The translations under genes were made by a program, and so were the position numbers. A stretch of DNA of 64,000 nt, taken from Segatella copri. Lineage in GTDB: Bacteria > Bacteroidota > Bacteroidia > Bacteroidales > Bacteroidaceae. The notes under the pieces are model-generated. The model was given only the letters and a program-made list of their open reading frames with translations. It was not told the DNA's origin and searched no databases. The stretch is taken from positions 620,001 through 684,000 of the forward strand of contig NZ_JAPDUW010000001.1 in assembly GCF_026015295.1 (NCBI RefSeq), in the 5' to 3' direction. Positions 35,735-43,606 of this stretch are shown here, piece after piece; the first letter of the stretch is position 1; every line of letters starts with the position of its first letter.

Positions 35735-36709
35735 ATGCCGTCATTAAAAGAGATTAAAACTCGCATAGCCAGCGTTAACAGTACCCGTAAGATTACGAGT
35801 GCGATGAAGATGGTGGCTTCCAGTAAGTTGCATCATGCTCAGGTAGCTATCCAAAATATGCTGCCTTATGGAAATATGCTGGAACATATCCTCAAGAGTT
35901 TCCTGGTAAGTACTCCGAATGTCGACCATCCGTTGCAGTTGGAGCACAAGGAAATCAAGCGTGTAGCTCTTGTGGTATACAGTTCTAACAGCAGCTTGTG
36001 TGGTGGATTCAATTCCAACGTTATCAAGATGATGATGCATGCGGTGGACGAGTATAAGGCTCAAGGCATTGACGACATCACGGTATATCCTATCGGACGA
36101 AAAGTGGCAGAGAAGGCACAGAAACTGGGTTTGAAGATTGGCGGTAACTTTAATGATCTTGCCGATCATCCTCATGCCAGCGCCTGTGCAGATATCGCCC
36201 ATTCACTTGCCAAGCAGTATGCTGCTGGTGAGCTCGATAAGGTGGAGATGATTTATCATCACTTTAAGAGTGCCGGTTCACAGATTCTGACCCGCAAGAC
36301 TTTCTTGCCTATTGACCTCAGCACTGAGTCGATAGGAGTGGACAACGATCGTGACCTTACCTCTAATGTGGCTACGGCAAAGGCTCAGGAATATCTGCGC
36401 CAAAAGCAGGCTGAAGCTGACGGACGCCAGAGTTCTGAGGCAAAACCTCTGAATGATGACTTCATTGTAGAGCCAGACTTGGAGACTGTTTTGGAAGTCT
36501 TGATTCCTAAGCAGCTTCGTCTGATGATTTATACAGCGTTGCTGGATAGCCAGGCGAGTGAGCATGCTGCCAGAATGGTGGCCATGCAGACCGCTACGGA
36601 TAATGCCGATGAACTCTTGCGCGAACTCAACTTGCAGTACAACAAGAGTCGTCAACAGGCCATTACCAATGAATTGCTTGATATTGTGGGAGGTAGCGTA
36701 AACAACTAA
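35735..36709 (+). CDS. atpG: F1F0 ATP synthase subunit gamma
   Basis: The central rotor shaft subunit starts PSLKEIKTRIASVNSTRKITSAMKM and ends with the conserved NELLRELNLQYNKSRQQAITNELLDIVGG. At 324 residues it is longer than the usual 285-290 because of an insert around residues 195-240 (TAKAQEYLRQKQAEADGRQS). It is the last gene of the operon; a terminator follows. Confidence 0.96.
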   Translation: MPSLKEIKTRIASVNSTRKITSAMKMVASSKLHHAQVAIQNMLPYGNMLEHILKSFLVSTPNVDHPLQLEHKEIKRVALVVYSSNSSLCGGFNSNVIKMMMHAVDEYKAQGIDDITVYPIGRKVAEKAQKLGLKIGGNFNDLADHPHASACADIAHSLAKQYAAGELDKVEMIYHHFKSAGSQILTRKTFLPIDLSTESIGVDNDRDLTSNVATAKAQEYLRQKQAEADGRQSSEAKPLNDDFIVEPDLETVLEVLIPKQLRLMIYTALLDSQASEHAARMVAMQTATDNADELLRELNLQYNKSRQQAITNELLDIVGGSVNN

Positions 36710-36735
36710 GTTTCCTTCCATCTGTATAATGTTTA

Positions 36736-36780
36736 ATCGGGGTAAATCACTTATTGAAAGAGATTTACCCCGATTTTATG
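36736..36780 (+). terminator. Terminator of the ATP synthase operon
   Basis: A perfect 13-bp stem ATCGGGGTAAATC/GATTTACCCCGAT (36736-36748 with 36762-36774) is followed by TTTATGTTTTG. Confidence 0.85.
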
Positions 36781-36867
36781 TTTTGTATGCAAATAAAATA
36801 GTAAAATTAACACATATTAGGAAAACGGTTAAAAAAACTAATTTTAGCTAAAGTTGCGCTAACATTC

Positions 36868-36898
36868 TTTCGTTTTTTTTTTTTTTTTGTTAACTTTG
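36868..36898 (+). promoter_or_regulatory. Promoter of the polysaccharide locus with a T16 spacer tract
   Basis: TAACTTTG (36891-36898) is the -7 element. The -33 position carries TTTC (36868-36871). Between them is a run of 16 T (36873-36888), unusual for a spacer. Slippage in this run would change the spacing between the two elements. Confidence 0.7.
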
Positions 36899-36903
36899 CG
36901 GCG

Positions 36904-37107
36904 CGTTTGAGAACTAAACCAGGAAATATGAGGCTTAGTTACCCAAATGGGATTGCGGGTACAGCATCGCCTGGATCAGGGTTGCTCCGAACGACAGAAG
37001 CTTTACGAGAAGTATACTGTCTCAATCTCCTTGCTGCTTGTGACGACTCGTTTCGACATAAGGGGGAAGAGAAAATGTGTCTGTATAAGAATACTTAAAA
37101 TGAAAGA
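36904..37107 (+). promoter_or_regulatory. Leader of the polysaccharide operon
   Basis: About 200 bases separate the likely transcription start from the upxY gene. The segment holds several complementary pieces (CCCAAATGGG; GACAG/CTGTC around 36990-37022). A 56-codon frame also crosses it (from ATG 36928: MRLSYPNGIAGTASPGSGLL...), with no recognised family. UpxY proteins act on such leaders to prevent premature termination, so this is the expected target. Whether the frame is translated is open. Confidence 0.5.
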
Positions 37108-37767
37108 ATGGACAATTCAATAAAAGATATCAATCATTCTCTAAGCATACAAGCCGAGACTCTTGGCGAACCAGCCAAGACAGAGGCATCATGGTATGCC
37201 ATGCGCGTGTTCATGAACAAAGAGGCGCTTTGCCGGGACTTGTTCAACCTGTTCAACAACGTGCTTAAGGATCCTGACCAGATGAAAAACACATTCCCCG
37301 AAGATATGATGGGCGATGTGATGGAATATTACGCCCCCTTCGTAAAAGAGAGACATGTAAACAGCCAAGGCAAGAAGATTGTGGTGGAGCGCCCACTCAT
37401 ACCCTCGCTTTTCTTCATGCGCAGCAACAAGCGACAGGCGCTATGCCTGGAGCGGGAACTGTGTGGCAAGGCAAGGCTATATCGCCAGCTGGTGGACTTC
37501 GACCCACAGCCCATCGCCATTCCCAACCGACAGATGCAGATGTTCATGATGGTATCGTCGGGCGATCAGGAGGGGCTGGAATATTTCGAGGATGGAGCCT
37601 TCAACTGGAAGAAAGGTGAACGAGTCAGGGTCATCGACGGCAGGTTCAAAGGTCTGGAGGGCGAAATCAAGCGCATCAATGGCGACCATCGGCTCATCGT
37701 TATGATAGAGGGAATCTGTGCCGTCGCCACCACCTATATACCAAGATGTTTTCTAGAAAAAATATAA
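37108..37767 (+). CDS. UpxY-type transcription antiterminator (NusG-like)
   Basis: The 219-residue protein has a NusG N-terminal domain (SWYAMRVFMNKEALCRDLF..., about 28-150) and a C-terminal KOW motif (KKGERVRVIDGRFKGLEGEI, about 170-189). In Bacteroides, UpxY proteins encoded first in capsule loci allow RNA polymerase to read through their own long operon. Its position directly before the export genes fits this. No UpxZ partner is recognised nearby. Confidence 0.9.
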   Translation: MDNSIKDINHSLSIQAETLGEPAKTEASWYAMRVFMNKEALCRDLFNLFNNVLKDPDQMKNTFPEDMMGDVMEYYAPFVKERHVNSQGKKIVVERPLIPSLFFMRSNKRQALCLERELCGKARLYRQLVDFDPQPIAIPNRQMQMFMMVSSGDQEGLEYFEDGAFNWKKGERVRVIDGRFKGLEGEIKRINGDHRLIVMIEGICAVATTYIPRCFLEKI

Positions 37768-37773
37768 AATCAT

Positions 37774-38571
37774 ATGAAATATTGTAATTCATTGCTTTCT
37801 GGAGCTTTTTGTACGGGACTTCTTGTCCTGTCAGCTTGTGGAACCCCACGACAAATAGCTTATTTCCAGGATTTTAACCAAAATCCTGACACGCTAATCA
37901 ATCTGAAAAGTGCGGTGATTACCGCCAAGCCAACAGATAAACTCTACATCGGCGTGAAGAGCAAGGATCCACAGATCACACAGCTCTTCAACCTTACGGG
38001 AACCGCCACCAGCTACTCTACGTCGTCCATCGCCAAGGATGCCTATTATTATACGGTAGACAGCAAGGGCAACATCGACTTTCCTGTGCTGGGCACCCTG
38101 CATGTGGCAAGTCGTACCCGAGAGCAGATTGCCGAGGAAATCAAGAAAGTTCTCGTGGAGCGCAACTTGGTGAAGGATCCCGTGGTGACCGTCAGCCTGA
38201 CAAATCTCCACTATTCGGTGATTGGTGAGGTGGCACGCCCTGGACAGTATGAAATCGAGGACGAGAAAGTGACTATTCTCGATGCCCTTAGCAAGGCGGG
38301 CGACCTGACCATCTATGGCACCCGCGAAGACGTGATGGTGTTGCGCCAGGAAAACGGCCACCAGAAGATATACAAGATCAATCTCTGCTCGGGAAACAGC
38401 GTGTTCAACAGTCCGGTATATTACCTGCAGCAGAACGACGTGGTTTACATCAGCCCCAACGAGACCAAGGCTCGCCAGAGCACGGTCAATGGCAACAATG
38501 TCAGGAGCACGGGCTTCTGGATTAGCCTTGCCTCACTTGCCACCAGCGTGGCAGTACTTATCAAGAAATAA
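37774..38571 (+). CDS. Polysaccharide export lipoprotein, Wza-like
   Basis: The 265-residue protein has lipobox LSAC (Cys22), then the export domain (TAKPTDKLYIGVKSKDPQIT; GNIDFPVLGTLHVASRTREQ) and SLBB-type repeats (YSVIGEVARPGQYEIEDEKV, TILDALSKAGDLTIYGTRED). It ends in a hydrophobic segment (WISLASLATSVAVLI), a possible outer-membrane helix as in Wza. It lies 6 bases after upxY. Confidence 0.93.
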   Translation: MKYCNSLLSGAFCTGLLVLSACGTPRQIAYFQDFNQNPDTLINLKSAVITAKPTDKLYIGVKSKDPQITQLFNLTGTATSYSTSSIAKDAYYYTVDSKGNIDFPVLGTLHVASRTREQIAEEIKKVLVERNLVKDPVVTVSLTNLHYSVIGEVARPGQYEIEDEKVTILDALSKAGDLTIYGTREDVMVLRQENGHQKIYKINLCSGNSVFNSPVYYLQQNDVVYISPNETKARQSTVNGNNVRSTGFWISLASLATSVAVLIKK

Positions 38572-38584
38572 TGTAAGAGTAGAG

Positions 38585-38624
38585 TGAACACTCACCACTC
38601 AACATTCAACACTCAACATTCAAA
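38585..38624 (+). repeat. CAACACTCAACATT repeat, copy 1
   Basis: The sequence CTCAACATTCAACACTCAACATT sits between the export gene and the autokinase gene. The same 7-base-phased sequence recurs at 42021-42045 and, inside a coding region, at 47486-47518. Confidence 0.75.
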
Positions 38625-38626
38625 CA

Positions 38627-41119
38627 ATGATTCAGAATAATCAAGCGACGATGCAGAATGCTTCGGGTCGTCGCCCCCAGCAGGCAGAAGACTTCATTCG
38701 TCTGCAAGACTTAATGTATCTGTGCCTTGTGCGCTGGCGATGGTTTGTTATCTCGCTCGTCGTCACCCTGGGCATAGCCACTTATTACCTCCTCTCCACG
38801 CCGGGTGTCTATCAGCGCACGGCATCCATCCTCATCAAGGAAGACGGCAAGAGCCAGAGCATCAACAGCGATGTGGCCAGTATGTTCTCCGACATGGGAC
38901 TCTCGGGAGGCAAGTCGAACGTCAACAACGAGTTGATTGCCATTCAGTCGCCAGCCGTCTTGCTGGAGGCAGGCAAGCAGCTTAAACTCGACGTAAACTA
39001 CAGTGAAGACGGTACCTTCCATCCTGTGGCTCTCTATGGCAGAACGCTGCCTGTAACCGTTCGTTTCTATAGCTTGAACGATATGCAGAGCGCTAATTTG
39101 GATGTAGAGGTAAAGCATGGCAACCTGTTTTCCATCGTACATGTGAGTGGCACCGACAAGGCTGGAAACGAAGTGGAATCGGACGAGGAGGTACAGGGCA
39201 AGCTGGGCCAGACCGTCCGCACGGCGATGGGCTATGTATGCGTAGACCAGGCACCGGGCTATTCAGCCTTCGTCAATGGACATGAGAGCAGGAAACTGCA
39301 TGTGACCCGCACCAACCTCTATGCCATGACCGACCATATCAAGGCGTCGCTCTCGGCAAGCATCAGCGAGGAGAAGGCAACAGTCATCGACCTGACCTAT
39401 AAGGACCAGCTCACCCAGCGCGCCGAGGACGTGCTGAACACTATCATCTCCGTATACCGCAAGAACTGGATAGAGGACAAGAACCAGATGACCGTCTCCA
39501 CCTCCCATTTCATCACCGAGCGCCTGGGCGTCATCGAGCGAGAACTGGGCGACGTAGACAATGACATCTCCTCGTTCAAGAGCCGCAATCTGCTGCCCGA
39601 CGTAGAGACCGCCGCACAGCAATACATGCAGAAGAGCGGCGACGTAGACAAGCAGATACTCGAGCTGAACTCACGCCTCTCCATGGCACGCTACCTGCGC
39701 GACTTCCTGACGGGCAAGGTGGGCAAGAACCAGCTCCTGCCAGCCAATATCGGCATCAACAGCCCGGGCATCGAGCAGCAGATTACCGAATACAACAAGC
39801 AGCAGCTGGAGCGCAACAACCTGGTGGCTAACTCCAGCGAGCAGAACCCATTGGTGGCTGACTATGACCAGAGCCTCGCCTCCATGCGCCATAGCATCGT
39901 AACCAGTATCGACAACTTCGTGGTGACACTCAACTCGCAGCTTGGCAACCTGCAGGCAAACGAGGCGCAGACCACCAGCCAGATAGCCAGCAACCCTAGC
40001 CAGGCAAAGTACCTGCAAACGGTGGGTCGCCAGCAGAAGGTGAAGGAGGCGCTCTACCTCTTCCTCTTGCAGAAGAGAGAGGAAAACGAGCTTTCCAAGG
40101 CTTTCACCGCCTACAACACGCGCATCATCACCCCTCCTACGGGCGACATCAAGCCCGTGCAGCCTGTGCGCCGCAACATCATCCTCGTGGCTTTCGTTCT
40201 CGGATTCCTGATACCTGTGGTAGTCATCTTTATCCGTGAGAACATGAACACGACGGTGAGGGGCAGAAACGACCTCAAGAACATCACCATACCATTCCTC
40301 GGTGAGATACCATACTGCATCAGTCGCAAGAACAGACCAACTCTTCTGCAGCGCATCCAGTTCTGGAAGAAGCCGAAGGAGACGCGACAGATTGTGGTGA
40401 AGGCAGGCAAGCGCGACATCGTGAACGAGGCGTTCCGCGTGCTGCGCACCAACATGGAGTTTATGATAGGCACCCATCCCGAGCAGAACGTCATCATCCT
40501 TACGTCTTTCAACCCAGGCTCGGGCAAGAGTCACCTGGCAGGCAACATCGCCATGTCGCTCGCCATCAAGAAGAAGAAGGTGCTCGTCATCGATGGTGAC
40601 CTCCGCCATGGTTCCACATCCATGCTCGTGGGCAGCCCTGGCGAGGGACTCAGCGACTATCTCAACGGCAGGACCGATGACCTGGAGGGCATCATCTGCC
40701 ATGGCGAGGAGTATGGACTGGTGAAGGATTTCGACGTGCTGCCTATCGGTACCATGCCGCCTAACCCTACGGAGCTCCTCTTCACCGACCGTCTGGAGAA
40801 GATGATCAGGCAGATGAGGGGTGAGTACGATTATGTGTTCATCGACTGTCCACCAGTGGAAATCGTGGCAGATACCCAGATTATAGAGAAACTTGCCGAC
40901 CGCACCATCTTCGTGGTACGCTCGGGCTTGATGCAGCGCAGTATGCTGGGCGACATCGAGCAGTTCTACAAGGACAAGAAATTTAAGAATATGTCGCTCA
41001 TTCTGAACGGAACCAAGGCTCAGGGCGGCCGCTACGGCCACTACTATCGCTATGGCTACCACTATGGCTATGGCTACGGCTACCACTACGGCTCCGACAA
41101 GAATGGGGGGCAAAAATAG
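38627..41119 (+). CDS. Polysaccharide chain-length regulator and tyrosine autokinase, Wzc-like
   Basis: The 830-residue inner-membrane protein has a Wzz-type N terminus with a first membrane helix (about 37-55), a large periplasmic coiled-coil region and a second membrane helix (NIILVAFVLGFLIPVVVIFI, about 515-534). The BY-kinase domain shows Walker A NPGSGKSHLAG (about 627-637), Walker A' VIDGDLRHG (about 653-661) and Walker B VFIDCPP (about 736-742). The C terminus is a tyrosine cluster with roughly a dozen Tyr in 25 residues, the autophosphorylation site. It works with the export lipoprotein and the downstream phosphatase. Confidence 0.95.
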   Translation: MIQNNQATMQNASGRRPQQAEDFIRLQDLMYLCLVRWRWFVISLVVTLGIATYYLLSTPGVYQRTASILIKEDGKSQSINSDVASMFSDMGLSGGKSNVNNELIAIQSPAVLLEAGKQLKLDVNYSEDGTFHPVALYGRTLPVTVRFYSLNDMQSANLDVEVKHGNLFSIVHVSGTDKAGNEVESDEEVQGKLGQTVRTAMGYVCVDQAPGYSAFVNGHESRKLHVTRTNLYAMTDHIKASLSASISEEKATVIDLTYKDQLTQRAEDVLNTIISVYRKNWIEDKNQMTVSTSHFITERLGVIERELGDVDNDISSFKSRNLLPDVETAAQQYMQKSGDVDKQILELNSRLSMARYLRDFLTGKVGKNQLLPANIGINSPGIEQQITEYNKQQLERNNLVANSSEQNPLVADYDQSLASMRHSIVTSIDNFVVTLNSQLGNLQANEAQTTSQIASNPSQAKYLQTVGRQQKVKEALYLFLLQKREENELSKAFTAYNTRIITPPTGDIKPVQPVRRNIILVAFVLGFLIPVVVIFIRENMNTTVRGRNDLKNITIPFLGEIPYCISRKNRPTLLQRIQFWKKPKETRQIVVKAGKRDIVNEAFRVLRTNMEFMIGTHPEQNVIILTSFNPGSGKSHLAGNIAMSLAIKKKKVLVIDGDLRHGSTSMLVGSPGEGLSDYLNGRTDDLEGIICHGEEYGLVKDFDVLPIGTMPPNPTELLFTDRLEKMIRQMRGEYDYVFIDCPPVEIVADTQIIEKLADRTIFVVRSGLMQRSMLGDIEQFYKDKKFKNMSLILNGTKAQGGRYGHYYRYGYHYGYGYGYHYGSDKNGGQK

Positions 41120-41153
41120 GAAAGTAGAAAATTGGATAAAAGAATAGAAAAAT

Positions 41154-41870
41154 ATGAATATATTCCGTGAGGCGTTCCGTTGGATTTGCAATCCGACGGC
41201 AAGCAAGAAAGCATCATCAGAGAGACTCCCCGGCGGCATCGACTGGCACTGCCACATCCTGCCCGGCGTGGATGACGGATTTCAAGAGGTAAAGAAGTCG
41301 TTGGAAATGTTGTGCCTTTACGAAGGCGCAGGCATGAGGGATGTCTGGTTTACGCCTCATATTATGGAAGACGTACCCAACGAGACCACCCATTTGCGCC
41401 AAGTATTTGCCGACTTCCAGAAACAATATCAGCAGGACTTCGCCGAGCGAAACCCTGCTGACAGAAAAATGCTCCGGCTGCATCTCGCAGCCGAAAATAT
41501 GCTAGATGCGCTCTTCGAAAAGCGCCTGAAGGCAAACGACCTGTTGCCGCTGGGCGAGGATGGCAAGCTTCTGTTGGTGGAGACGAGCATCTTCTCTGCC
41601 CCGATGAATTTTCATGCCCTCCTGGAGCGCATCAAGAACAAGGGCTACACGCCCGTGCTTGCCCATCCTGAGCGCTACCTCTATATGGAGAAGCGCGATT
41701 ACGAGAAGCTCAAGTTGATGGGCATAAAGTTCCAGCGAAATGCGTTCTCGATAGATGGGCAGTATGGCAAGAAGGTGCAGAAACGATGCAAGTGGCTTAT
41801 GAAGCACGATATGTACGACATGGTGGGCTCCGACATGCACCGCCTCGGCATCTTCTGGCAATACTGGTAG
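41154..41870 (+). CDS. CpsB/YwqE-type PHP tyrosine phosphatase
   Basis: The 238-residue protein has the PHP metal motif GIDWHCHILPGVDDGFQ (about 27-43), then WFTPHIM, LVETS, PVLAHPERYLYM and a C-terminal GSDMHRLG metal motif. It would remove phosphate from the autokinase tyrosine tail. It ends the first block of forward genes; the next five genes are on the other strand. Confidence 0.92.
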   Translation: MNIFREAFRWICNPTASKKASSERLPGGIDWHCHILPGVDDGFQEVKKSLEMLCLYEGAGMRDVWFTPHIMEDVPNETTHLRQVFADFQKQYQQDFAERNPADRKMLRLHLAAENMLDALFEKRLKANDLLPLGEDGKLLLVETSIFSAPMNFHALLERIKNKGYTPVLAHPERYLYMEKRDYEKLKLMGIKFQRNAFSIDGQYGKKVQKRCKWLMKHDMYDMVGSDMHRLGIFWQYW

Positions 41871-41907
41871 AATTAGAACTTAAGGTTAAGGTTTGATTAC
41901 TGGGAAT

Positions 41908-42000
41908 TTACTGGCAGCTCTGTACGCAGAATGCGCTAGCTACGGCGGTAAGTACGGTGATGATGAAATTGATCACCTTCTTGATGGTTTCTTTCTTCAT
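41908..42000 (-). CDS. Smalltalk protein
   Basis: The 30-residue frame from ATG 42000-41998 to TAA 41908 reads MKKETIKKVINFIITVLTAV then ASAFCVQSCQ. It has a basic start, one hydrophobic helix and Cys near the end. It matches the tiny Bacteroidota smalltalk family, found beside an HU-like protein and an N-acetylmuramoyl-L-alanine amidase, exactly as here. Function is unknown; the C-terminal Cys could suggest a lipobox-like or disulfide role. Confidence 0.85.
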   Translation of the reverse strand: MKKETIKKVINFIITVLTAVASAFCVQSCQ

Positions 42001-42020
42001 AGTTCAAATTAAAATTAAAA

Positions 42021-42045
42021 ATTCAACACTCAACATTCAACATTA
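42021..42045. repeat. CAACACTCAACATT repeat, copy 2
   Basis: TTCAACACTCAACATTCAACATT lies in the 50-base gap between amidase and smalltalk genes. Confidence 0.75.
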
Positions 42046-42049
42046 AGCA

Positions 42050-42562
42050 TTAAAGTGGAAATTTTTTCGCTGCATCGAAGCAAGGGCATGCCTTCGGGGT
42101 GGTGCCCGGCAAGTCACGATGACCCACTATCTTAGCCTGTGGGAACGTGATCTTGAGCTTGCGCAGCAGATTCCACATTGCGTCATACTGGGCCCGGGTA
42201 AGGGTGTCGGCAGGACGCCCCTCGTCATCCAGCCCGCCCTCGTAGCAGATGCCGATGGAGCAGCGGTTGTATGGGCGGGCATGTGAGCCCACCTCCAGCA
42301 GCTTTCTGAACTGCGTGATGCTTCCGTCCTTGTGGACATAGAAGTGGTAGCCCACGGTGCGGAATCCACGCTTCTTGTGGTCGCGCATCAGTTGCTTGTC
42401 GGTGTAGTTACGGTCGGCACGTGTTGCCGAGCAATGAATTACGAGAAAACGGACGCTCAGAGGTGAGTCCATCATCTCGCCGTTCTCTGTGTAGGCGAGC
42501 AGGAGATGCTCATTGAGCACCTCCTCGCCGCCAATCGTCATCGGAAATCGATCTTGTGTCAT
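42050..42562 (-). CDS. N-acetylmuramoyl-L-alanine amidase
   Basis: The 170-residue protein is of the amidase_2 (T7 lysozyme-like) fold: FLVIHCSATRADRNYT (zinc His), VGYHFYVHKDGSI, SIGICYEGGLDDEGRP, AKIVGHRDLPGTTPKACPCF (last zinc ligands). There is no signal peptide, as usual for the version in this cassette. It would cut the peptidoglycan stem if exported or released. It belongs to a leftward cassette with HU-like and smalltalk genes. Confidence 0.92.
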   Translation of the reverse strand: MTQDRFPMTIGGEEVLNEHLLLAYTENGEMMDSPLSVRFLVIHCSATRADRNYTDKQLMRDHKKRGFRTVGYHFYVHKDGSITQFRKLLEVGSHARPYNRCSIGICYEGGLDDEGRPADTLTRAQYDAMWNLLRKLKITFPQAKIVGHRDLPGTTPKACPCFDAAKKFPL

Positions 42563-42612
42563 TTTCGGTCAATTGATTTTAAAAACTTGTTAAGGGGATT
42601 TTCAATCCCCGG

Positions 42613-43134
42613 TTACTCAAGTCCATCGCCTTCCGAACTGCTGCCTGGGTTAGTGGTAGAGCCAGAGTCGCTCTTGCCTGTATCTCCCGATGGTGTAGTT
42701 GTTTCGGTGTCGGTGGTGGTCGAAGACTTCTTTTTCTTAGCACCATACTTCTTCAAGTTGGCGTCGAGGTTGAGATTCACAGAGCGGAAGTCGCCCGTGG
42801 CGCGGGCTTTCATTCTTACTCCTTCGATGTTCTTAGATACGTTGAAGTCGTCGGCGTTCTCTGCACCCATCTTGTTCTTGATGCTGATGTAGAAGATGGC
42901 GAGGTTGTCGAGCTTTACATTCTTGCCCATGAGCAGGAGCTCCTTGATGTGGGTCACGGCATCGATGAGGATGCCCTTGATGGTCCCGGCTGAGAATGGA
43001 GAGTTGTGACCATGCATGTGGTCGGCGAGCTCATCGAGATCTACAGTTTCACTAATGTGGGGCTTGGCGTAGTACTTGCCATAAGCCTTCACGTTCTTCT
43101 TGTTGTTGTTCTTCTTTAAATCGTACTCAATCAT
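42613..43134 (-). CDS. HU-like DNA-binding protein
   Basis: The 173-residue protein starts MIEYDLKKNNNKKNVKAYGKYYAKP and has the HU-like core (TVDLDELADHMHGHNSPFSAGTIKGILIDAV, KNVKLDNLAIFYISIK, about 25-130). A low-complexity Ser/Thr/Asp/Gly tail follows (from about 140). This is the form fused to a flexible C terminus found in Bacteroidota. A TATCTTTG promoter lies at 43212-43219. Confidence 0.88.
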   Translation of the reverse strand: MIEYDLKKNNNKKNVKAYGKYYAKPHISETVDLDELADHMHGHNSPFSAGTIKGILIDAVTHIKELLLMGKNVKLDNLAIFYISIKNKMGAENADDFNVSKNIEGVRMKARATGDFRSVNLNLDANLKKYGAKKKKSSTTTDTETTTPSGDTGKSDSGSTTNPGSSSEGDGLE

Positions 43135-43211
43135 AAGGCTAATAAATTGTTTTATGGTTCGTGTTTCGTGTATTAAAGCGCTGCGCAGTGCTTGTTTCTT
43201 GTTTACGGTTG

Positions 43212-43219
43212 CAAAGATA
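43212..43219 (-). promoter_or_regulatory. -7 element for the HU/amidase/smalltalk unit
   Basis: The minus strand reads TATCTTTG, giving a leader of about 70 bases before the HU-like gene. Confidence 0.55.
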
Positions 43220-43295
43220 CGACTTTCAGAAGAGGCTTCTGTACGATAGGGGTGAGATAGGGATACGATGGGGCATAAAACTGGAAAACTCAGTA

Positions 43296-43505
43296 TTATG
43301 GCTCGCCCAGATACTCATAGATGAGCAGCGTCTGGCGCATGGTGAAGGTCTTCGCCAACCGTTCGTAGCCCTCTCTTCGCAAGGCTTCAAGCAGAGGCGG
43401 ACAGTGGTTTACCATTCGCATCAGGTGGTTTAGTGCCACGTGTTTCGACTGCTCCGGAAAGTAGAGCTTGGCAAGCTCGAATTTTTTGTATATCTTGATT
43501 TTCAT
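43296..43505 (-). CDS. DUF4248 family protein
   Basis: The 69-residue protein MKIKIYKKFELAKLYFPEQS...ALNHLMRMVNHCPPLLEAL fits DUF4248, a small helical family that nearly always sits between a VirE-like gene and the HU-like gene in this cassette. It may be a helix-turn-helix-like DNA-binding protein. Function is unknown. Confidence 0.88.
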   Translation of the reverse strand: MKIKIYKKFELAKLYFPEQSKHVALNHLMRMVNHCPPLLEALRREGYERLAKTFTMRQTLLIYEYLGEP

Positions 43506-43606
43506 ATAGATTTGACTTTTATGAATCGCGGTAATAATACTTAGCGTTTCTCTTGATGATACTTAGCGTTGCTGGCAATGCTGGTTAGCACTTGCCAGAA
43601 TGCTGC

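Noticed and set aside
39671..41257. 528-codon open frame on the minus strand
   Set aside because: Antisense to the Wzc-like autokinase gene, whose GC-rich codons remove stops on the other strand; the product is His/Val/Leu-rich with no known fold.
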